Origin: Nemertoderma westbladi
Taxonomy: Eukaryota; Xenacoelomorpha; Nemertodermatida; Nemertodermatidae
Assembly (NCBI GenBank): GCA_032718475.1
Contig: JAUCBJ010007399.1
Span: 44,603-108,602, forward strand
Length of the DNA: 64,000 nt
Direction: 5' to 3'
The position numbers and the translations under genes are program-made. Shown piece after piece: positions 56,701-64,000 of this stretch (its first letter is position 1; each line of letters begins with the position of its first letter). The notes beneath the pieces were generated by a model. The model searched no databases, was not told the origin of the DNA, and was given only the letters and a program-made list of their open reading frames with translations.

Positions 56701-58062
56701 TAATTACCGGTACAGGTTGTTTACTAGGTTTGTCATTATGAATCCACTAAATGAGCACCGGTACAGTTTGACAGTACTGCTTCACTGCTGACAGTACAGT
56801 AATACATAAGAAATAAACCATGAATTTCTTTATTGCTGCTGTGGCGAATCTGTTTAGCCTTTCTTCTTTATCATTATGTAGTTTATGTAGATCTATATAG
56901 ATCGTTTATATTCGAGAACACTAAATTATTTAACATTGAGTAAGGCAGCATCAGGAGTTGAAGAGTATAATAATTTGAATCGCAGTGACTATGGAAGCAA
57001 TATATAGTAAAATACTGCAGTTCTTTTTATATTTATTTTGTAACACTACGTAATATTACGTAAGCAACAACAATGTACAAATTTAAGCTTAAAATTAAAT
57101 TATAATTAAATAATTATTTTCTCATGGCATGTGTTTTTATGGTAGCTACTTTTTTAAAAAATCACCATTAAAACTTTTTCTTTAAAATATCCCCTTTTAT
57201 TGTCGACAAAAGTGCGGACAATAAAGACGATAATATCCGCATTTGCGGACAATAAAGTAATTATTCAATCAATCTTCCGAAAATATAATGATAATAAAAT
57301 ATTTATCCAATCAATGATCTAGAAGTTTATTATGTTGATTTCGCATTATTTATTCTAGAACAGTAATTACGTTGGTAATTATTTATCAATTTGGCATTAA
57401 AATGTTTAGTTTATAATTTAATTATAATATTAGGATCTTTTGCTCAAGTAGCTTGTTTAATCAAATTTTTAGTTTTATTATTTATTCTTACATGAACGGT
57501 ATACAGTTGTGTTAATTAATATATGGCCGCTAAATTACTAAAGTACTAATTAATATTACAGATTTTGATTTTGTGTTAGCTAGTACTTTTTATTTTAATT
57601 ATAATTTTATCCCCAATTAAGTTTGTCTGGAATAATTTATGAATCATGGTAGCTAGTAATTTTTATTTGATATTCAGCGTAGCATAACGATATAACATAA
57701 TTTTTTTTATACAAAATATAGGGCACTGGTATAGCTTGGGTGACCATTTTTGACCAATTTTGATTAATCAATTAGATACTTCCACGCAATTTTTTTGAAA
57801 TTTTTTTTCTTGAATATGGTTTGCTGACATTCGATTTAATGGTAGCTAGTAATTTTTTTTTGGTAGCTAAAGTTTTTTAAGGTAGCTAGTGTTTTTTAAA
57901 AAAATACCAAAAAAAAATATTTTTCTGCCTTTTTTAAAACTATAGATATCATTTTTCAATAAATTCTATAATATATTTTTTCTCATGTTATAGTTAGAAA
58001 AGTACACATGCTCATTTGAAATTAGTTTTGCTTGCTGTTAAAAAAAATCACTCACGCTATAG
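56701..58062. other. No gene; very AT-rich
   Basis: No coding frame. GGTAGCTAGTAATTTTT-type motifs recur at about 57140, 57648, 57840 and 57880. Long T and A runs lie around 57700-57970. Confidence 0.5.
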
Positions 58063-58072
58063 CCAATAAGTC

Positions 58073-58446
58073 GCCCATGTGAAGAATACCAGGATTTCAC
58101 TTTTCGGTCGACTTTTTATTGGAATTTTATATATGACGATTTTTTATTTTTTTTAATTTATCTTTATTAATTGCTTATATTGTTTTATATGTTATTGGCT
58201 TATATTTGCTTATAATTGTTTTATAGCGCTTATTTCTGTCTTATAACCTGTACATATACTAATTCGTTTATTGTTTTGGTTAGATTCAGCCCTTCTGTAA
58301 CCTGTATTTTTGGTGAAAACCTGGTATTCTTCACATGGGGGTAACTGCAAGTTGAAACATAACGGCAGAAAGTCTGGTATTCTTTACATGGGGGTAACTG
58401 CAAAGTGAAATATAACGGCAGAAAGTCTGGAATTCTTCACATGGGC
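58073..58446. mobile_element. 374-bp MITE with 10-bp TSD
   Basis: It begins GCCCATGTGAAGAATACCAG and ends with its near-perfect inverse. CCAATAAGTC directly flanks both ends (58063-58072 and 58447-58456). Near the right end the terminal sequence is repeated in three 54-56-bp tandem copies, each with TTCACATGGG or a variant and GCAAAGTGAAATATAACGGC or a variant. No transposase is present. A 10-bp duplication fits Mutator-like elements, but that assignment is inferred. Confidence 0.9.
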
Positions 58447-58523
58447 CCAATAAGTCATCTCCGGTTGTTACTCTCATAATCATGTCATTTAATGCATAAC
58501 ATATTCTCTGTTATTCTCGTATA

Positions 58524-58610
58524 TTGGTTTGGGATTACTTCACTAACACTCCCCCCCCCCCCCCCCCCCCTGTCAGCTTGCTGACACACACAGGGTAATT
58601 CCAAACCAAT
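58524..58610. repeat. Inverted repeat around a poly-C tract
   Basis: TTGGTTTGGGATTAC (from about 58525) pairs at 14 of 15 positions with GTAATTCCAAACCAA (to about 58609), bracketing a poly-C run at about 58552-58570 and TGTCAGCTTGCTGACA. Confidence 0.7.
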
Positions 58611-58974
58611 CTCTTCATATCCCCATTTTAGCTTAACTTACGAACTAATAATTTTCTCATCACCCCAACCCATATACTTAATATACTCTCGTTTACATTA
58701 CCTGTGTTCACTGTTCCATCTGTATATTTACTTCGACCTTATCTCCTCCATTTACTAACCTTCTATTACTTTATACTTACCAACTGTTCCCAATAACTGT
58801 GAAAATAATATGTTTAAGAAAATAAACTGAAATAATTAATCTCATCAATTCCTGGAAATTAACAAATGATTAAATTAAGGTATCATTCACTATATAGGAA
58901 TGTCATAGTAGTTATAAAAATAATTTGTTCTCGTTCACTCTAATAGGAACGTTATTATTGAAGTATGGAGTTTT

Positions 58975-60640
58975 CTATCGTTTCTGTTTCTTGAATGATA
59001 TTTCTTCCAAGTTTTTCTCACTTATCTGTCGTTGCCGTATATATGCGCTTGATACATAACATAATAACCATCGGCCGAGTCCGTCCAATCCTGTGGTTCC
59101 CGCTGAAGTTATTTCTTGTTGGACTCTCTCTGGGTTCGTTCTCACTGATGCAGCCATCAAGTCGTGACTGGTGAAGTTAGTTCCGTTTCTCCATATGTAA
59201 CGCTCCTATTCTTCCGTAAGGTGTAAGGTAAGGTGTATCCAAGGTGTATACCATGTCTACTATTCCTTCTATACGTAATCTTTCCTCCTGCCGCGTAAGA
59301 TTCGAAACGTAATAGCCACTCGTCAGGGCTTCTTTCATGACACTCTTTCACTGCATACCGCATTTCTCTTTGTAGTATTTCTCGTCTCGTCGTTGCTCCA
59401 TATAATCCCCCCATCTATTACAATATACATCTGAACTCTCTGATGACGTTCCCACATCATGTAATACTTGCCGTACCGCGATACTTTTACCAAGGTCTCT
59501 CGTTCCGACTTCTAATATTCTACCCCAACATCTCGTTGGTTCGATTATTCGTACATTCATACATCCTTACTGATCGTGTACGTGATTGCCTGATCTGTTG
59601 ACTAGGTGATCTACTCCGCAACAGTATAGACTTCTCATCCGAGTCCAAACTGGATACCATGTGACTTTTAAGGTCCGCTTTGCAGTCCCAGTACTCGTCC
59701 TTATTGGTTAATATATTCTCATCGTCATCCCTTCGTCATTTCCGTACTTTCCCGCGTAGCGTGTCTTTCCGTTTCTATTATTCTCATCCACTTAAGAGTT
59801 TCCTTTAACGGACTTAAATCTGGTGGCCGTCTGATACTCATACTCTCTATTGGTACCAGTATTTGTTGCTTGTTGAGTCTTCGTCATCGTCCTTTCGATA
59901 AGATCGGAAGTATGCAAAGTCTCAGTTCTTCGTCATCACTATTGATCTGGAAATCGCTGAGCTGCATATCCCATTGTGAGTTAGATGTCGTCGTACTAGT
60001 ACTTACTTTACTCAGACAGATCACCGTCCTGTCCATCGGATTCTTTAGTTTTTTGTTATCCAATACGTCGAAGTGTAAATCTTCGATATCGTAGGCAATA
60101 ACGTTTCCACTTCCCGTTCCCCATAACGGTTTGGTTGCCACTACTAGGGCTTACCTCATAGTCATTACCATTCTTCCAGATTTACAAAACTTCATTGGTT
60201 CCTTTTCTATAATGTATGCCATAAATAGACATAAGAAAGAAATCAACATCGTATCCTCCTGAATAATATACTCCTGTTGGATATCCATCAAGTTGCCTCT
60301 TGTCCAACGCCATCTCTTCCATGGTTTAGGTCTCATGTTTGTGAAATAATCTGCCGTTAGAGTTGTTTCCTTTATTTTGTGTTTTCTTTATGATCCTTCC
60401 TCATTACATCGAATATGTATACTTCGCCATCCAAGTTGGATATGTGTAGGAAGCGTGTGCCTCTGACTACACCCTCCGTATCCATTAATAGGATACCCGT
60501 ATCATTAACTCATTTCTTGAATGCTATCCACTGTTTACCCTTTGGGTTCCTCAATGTTTCGTCAACGTTTGCTTATGTGCTAACCAGAATTTCCTCTGTA
60601 ACATTGCTGTCCCTTCGTGTTTAACTGTTGTCACTCACTG
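58975..60640 (-). pseudogene. Possible decayed coding block, unrecognised
   Basis: Richer in GC than its surroundings, with successive minus-strand frames of 61-85 codons (58975-59160, 59157-59414, 59348-59560, 59884-60141, 60151-60336). These abut or overlap in different phases and have ordinary protein composition, as expected for a gene that has gained indels. No domain recognised. A host exon cluster is possible, but the overlapping phases favour decay. Confidence 0.35.
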
Positions 60641-60847
60641 TCTTTGATAGACTTTTAATGCCGCTGTATAGGGCATCTTTTATCAATGAGTTCGTCTATT
60701 ACCGCTCAATAGGCCTAATCCTAATTTAAAGTTCGTTGAGTTATATAACTCCCTATTATTTAATTAAATTGGTACAAATTGTAAATTTTTCAATTAGCAA
60801 TATTAATTCCAGATTCCTATCTTCTACATTGTATCCAATGTAACTAT

Positions 60848-61086
60848 CCAATGTATGAATGAATGAATGAATAATTGAATGAATGAATGAATGAATGAAT
60901 GAATGAATGAATGAATGAATGAATGAATGAATGAATGAATGAATGAATGAATGAATGAATGAATGAATGAATGAATGAATGAATGAATGAATGAATGAAT
61001 GAATGAATGAATGAATGAATGAATGAATGAATGAATGAATGAATGAATGAATGAATGATTGAATGAATGAATGAATGAATAATTCG
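60848..61086. repeat. (GAAT)n microsatellite, LINE tail expansion
   Basis: About 58 tandem 4-bp units with a few interruptions. It directly follows, on the minus strand, AATAAAACGAATTATTCATTC, the 3' end of the LINE remnant at 61172-61711, so it looks like an expanded (ATTC)n retrotransposon tail. The 100-residue FIHS-repeat frame is not a gene. Confidence 0.95.
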
Positions 61087-61171
61087 TTTTATTTCCTGTA
61101 CATATGGAGGAATGTAAATAGGAAAATTACCGTTAATCACAAACACAGATTACATAAAAATAAATAAAATA

Positions 61172-61711
61172 TCATTGCATGGAAATCGGTATCTCATTGT
61201 TTATTAGATATCTAATAGCACTTGGAGCGAAAGAGTTTTGAAACATCTTGGTCCGTGTATCAGGCATTCTGTAATTATTGCGAGTTGCGGTGGAGTTTGA
61301 TCGGCAACCAATAATGAAAGCGTGTAGAGGATGACTCGGCGTGTCCACAATCTTCTTTACCATGTTGGTGAACTGATTGGAAAACGCATCATTTATAATG
61401 TTCATGTAAACTTGTTTTTCAATTTTTGAGTGTTTGGCAAACAGCGACAGTGGCCTCTTTAACTTCTTTTTGAGATTCTTTGGAATGAGGGGGACCCACG
61501 CAACCGCACAGTACATATATTGTGGTACAATGTAAGTTTCAAAGAGAAATATTTTTGTATCTTTATTTGCAAACCGGATGAAAAAACTGAATTGGCGAAC
61601 TATGTAATTTACCCTTTTTATAAGTATAAATATATGAGTTTTCCATGATAGATTATATATAGAGTATATAATTCCAGCTGTTATTATATCATTTAACACA
61701 CATTCAACCAC
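61172..61711 (-). pseudogene. LINE RT C-terminal fragment
   Basis: 179 residues on the minus strand: a thumb-like region WKTHIFILIKRVNYIVRQ, TYIVPQYMYCAVAW (the common YxxxxPxxxY stretch after RT) and a C-terminus with RMPDTRTKMFQNSF, typical of CR1/L2/RTEX-group ends. The palm is missing. The 3' UTR leads to the (ATTC)n tail. Confidence 0.75.
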
Positions 61712-63761
61712 TCAGCTGTCTCCATTGAAACATAAGCTGTTTTCTTTTAATACACTGTGTAAGCGTATTCTTGGCAATGTACCACAATTAATCAGTCTCC
61801 AAACATATTATCATTGGTCCTATATCAATATTCATTCACTTTCGTATACATACGAAAGACTTTTACATAGACATACATAGAAAGACATACATAGACTTTT
61901 GTCATCAAATCAATGTCTGTTCAAACAATGTTTTCAGTCCTGTTTTATATAGATTATTTATTGCTTATTTATTCTTGCAGTCGAGTTCACTTTGATCCAA
62001 CTCTCGTTAACGTATGTTACCCATATTAATCAACAAAATGTTAATTATTTCTTCCCTTTCTGGAATTAATTTTCTATTGGCTTTAAATAACCATCCATTT
62101 GTTTCTCTTGTAGCTGTAAAACAGCCATAATTCTACGTCACTATAAACAAATAAAGTAGTAACGCCGCAGTCATTGTCCCACGTACGCTAGGATCATTAC
62201 TCTCCTATATTTAACGTTCCATCGGCACTAACTCATGTTCCAGGGCAGCCGATCAACTGTTGTATCCCCTTCACAAAAGTTTCTTCTGCAGTAAATACTG
62301 TGGTAAAATTTTATATGGGATTCACTTCACCTCCCATTCATCTGACTTTCTATGGGTTTAAATACCCATTCTTTGTCATTTTATGATGACTATTATATGA
62401 TGGGCTGTAACTATGGAAGCAATATTAAACTAAAATACAACACTTCAATTTAATTTGTAACGATATATCGCTCTATGTTTTATTAAAAAAGAATTAAGCA
62501 ATTTAAGAATAAAATTACGTATATCATGGCAAAAAAAGCGTAGGACATAGTTTTTTTCAATATTCTCTCGAATGCCTCGAGAATAGTGAAAATAAGTTAT
62601 ACTTTTTTTCCCATGTAATAAATAATTATTTAGAAATTATTGCCTTGTAAGATCAAAATAATTATTTAGATAATATTTAGACGAATAATGTTTAGAGAAA
62701 TTTATGGTGTGTAGGCCTAGGTCTTATTAAATACGAAACTTACCTAATATAAATCAATTAATCAATACACACATATAATATATACAGTATTAATTGTATT
62801 TACGAACATGAATAATATGAAGCGCTAGCTATGAAGAATGAATAGAAAATGTTCACGAACTTTTTGTCACGGAGAATCCTGCACTCAACAGGTTAGATGT
62901 TCATACATATACAAGAAACTATAATCTTTATATTTTCAGGATGTGTGTAAAACAAATTGTAAAAAACAAACACCAAAACCACAGTAAATTGACAATAATT
63001 ATTGTCTTCCGATTGACTGACAAAAAATACATGAATCTATGTTGGCCTTTTGTCAAGTTGTCAAGTCAAGTTACACGAGACTAAATCAATTTCTGTTGTT
63101 CTTCTTCATCGGCATACGTTTAGAAAGTTATAAGCGAATAATTATCCGCTATTATGTTAGGCTATGTGGGGGCTCTGAGGGGGTAAGGGCGGGTGTCTCA
63201 TTAAAAGACAACGCTGTGGGATATAAACGTGTTTATTTAGAACTGAATACTAGTAATTAAGTGTACGTGCGTGCGAAATGTTTCTTACGAACACTATTGG
63301 TGGTTTGTGTTGAGTTTGGACAGGAAGTCTAATTAGTAATTCATTCCGGTGGTAATTACATCATCGAAAAATAACCTGAAAAATATATTTCCGTTACAAC
63401 ATAGTGACTGGCTAACAGGCAAACTTATGTATACTAATTAGACAGAGTAAAGAAATGGTGGGCAGGTGGACATCTGGTATTTCATCAAGATTGATTTCAT
63501 TCTAAACTGTTGAATACGAAGCTCATTAGCTAGAAGATTCTTTCTTAATCTTTGAAGTACCGGTAGCGGTACGTTAATTAACTTCCTAAACTAAAGAACC
63601 ACTTTGACGCGTTGCGAGATGATTCTTCATTGCTGATAGCCCAGCCATTTTTGGCTAAGTAAAGTAAGATTATTTACTGTACTTTTGTTACAGTAACTGC
63701 AATTAACTTTATTACATCAATTTTAATAAATATTGCAATATTTCAAAAGCAAAGCAAACAG
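61712..63761. other. No gene recognised
   Basis: AT-rich, with short frames only. Nothing in 2 kb resembles a known element; the plus-strand frame at 63039-63260 has no motif. Confidence 0.5.
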
Positions 63762-63983
63762 TCGGCCGAAACCGGAGGCGACCCAAAGGCTCCTCTTTCG
63801 ATAGCTGCTACCCGAGAGGGTAGGGGTGTGCGCTACTCCTATCCCAAGATTTGCTCCCAGTTATTTAACTGGTTCTCAATTTATCGACCCCAGTGGATGA
63901 AAGGCTGAGTGGACCCTGGCGGGGCTGAACCTACAACCATTAGATTGCAGGCCCGCGCTCAACCAACTGAGCTACCACGCCTT
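63762..63983 (-). mobile_element. tRNA-derived SINE
   Basis: Minus strand. The 5' head GGCGTGGTAGCTCAGTTGG (63964-63982) carries an A box, and TAGGTTCAGCCCC a B box. The body then has CAGCCTTTCATCCACTGGGG, GTCGATAAA and GAGAACCAG, recalling the conserved central block of tRNA-SINEs from molluscs and other invertebrates (from memory, unverified). The 3' side runs into AT-rich sequence at about 63710-63760. It lies at the window edge. Confidence 0.8.
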
Positions 63984-64000
63984 AATATTACAATATTTAA

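Noticed and set aside
60844-61146. 100-residue FIHS-repeat protein
   Set aside because: It is a direct translation of the 4-bp microsatellite.

Overview
The window reads as animal nuclear DNA: AT-rich, gene-poor, full of eukaryotic transposable elements, with no operons or bacterial signals. It holds one intact-looking host gene, a single-exon rhodopsin-like GPCR. Its TM3 and TM6 resemble urotensin-II/somatostatin-type receptors, which suggests a bilaterian invertebrate. A tRNA-derived SINE at the right edge and several non-LTR clades fit a marine invertebrate, but the species cannot be fixed from this window.

Left third (1-18 kb): a hairpin-forming 23-bp minisatellite, then two paralogous copies of one composite repeat (about 1.8-10.6 kb and 14.8-17.5 kb). 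Each copy serves as an empty-site control for the other. The comparison shows a foldback MITE with a 9-bp target duplication (5044-5726), a nearly full-length RTE-type LINE (6650-10411), a 2-kb unclassified insertion bounded by an 11-bp direct repeat, and a 0.97-kb palindromic insertion (16460-17430). The GPCR gene (12399-13700) lies between the copies.

Middle (18-37 kb): decayed LINE pieces, a tRNA-like sequence, an unrecognised degenerate coding block (21.8-23.7 kb, minus), a second RTE fragment, and a Ty3/gypsy-like gag-protease fragment. The most unusual gene is at 29365-31191 (minus): a 608-aa ORF with the RAG1 catalytic-core layout. It has two candidate catalytic aspartates, the CxxC and HxxxxH zinc ligands, and a GNxAR motif, but stops just before the expected catalytic glutamate. 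BEL/Pao and non-LTR fragments follow.

Right half (35-64 kb): a Penelope-like element (minus) is split by a young BEL/Pao LTR retrotransposon (37179-48151). That element has 745-bp LTRs with three differences and a 5-bp CCTAG target duplication. Beyond it lie a gypsy reverse-transcriptase fragment cut by another RTE copy, an 11-copy 68-bp satellite, a two-ORF LINE with both frames open (52.5-56.7 kb), a 374-bp MITE with a 10-bp target duplication, a block of decayed possible coding sequence, a LINE 3' end whose tail has become a 235-bp microsatellite, and the SINE. Family names come from motifs read by eye; no database search was run.
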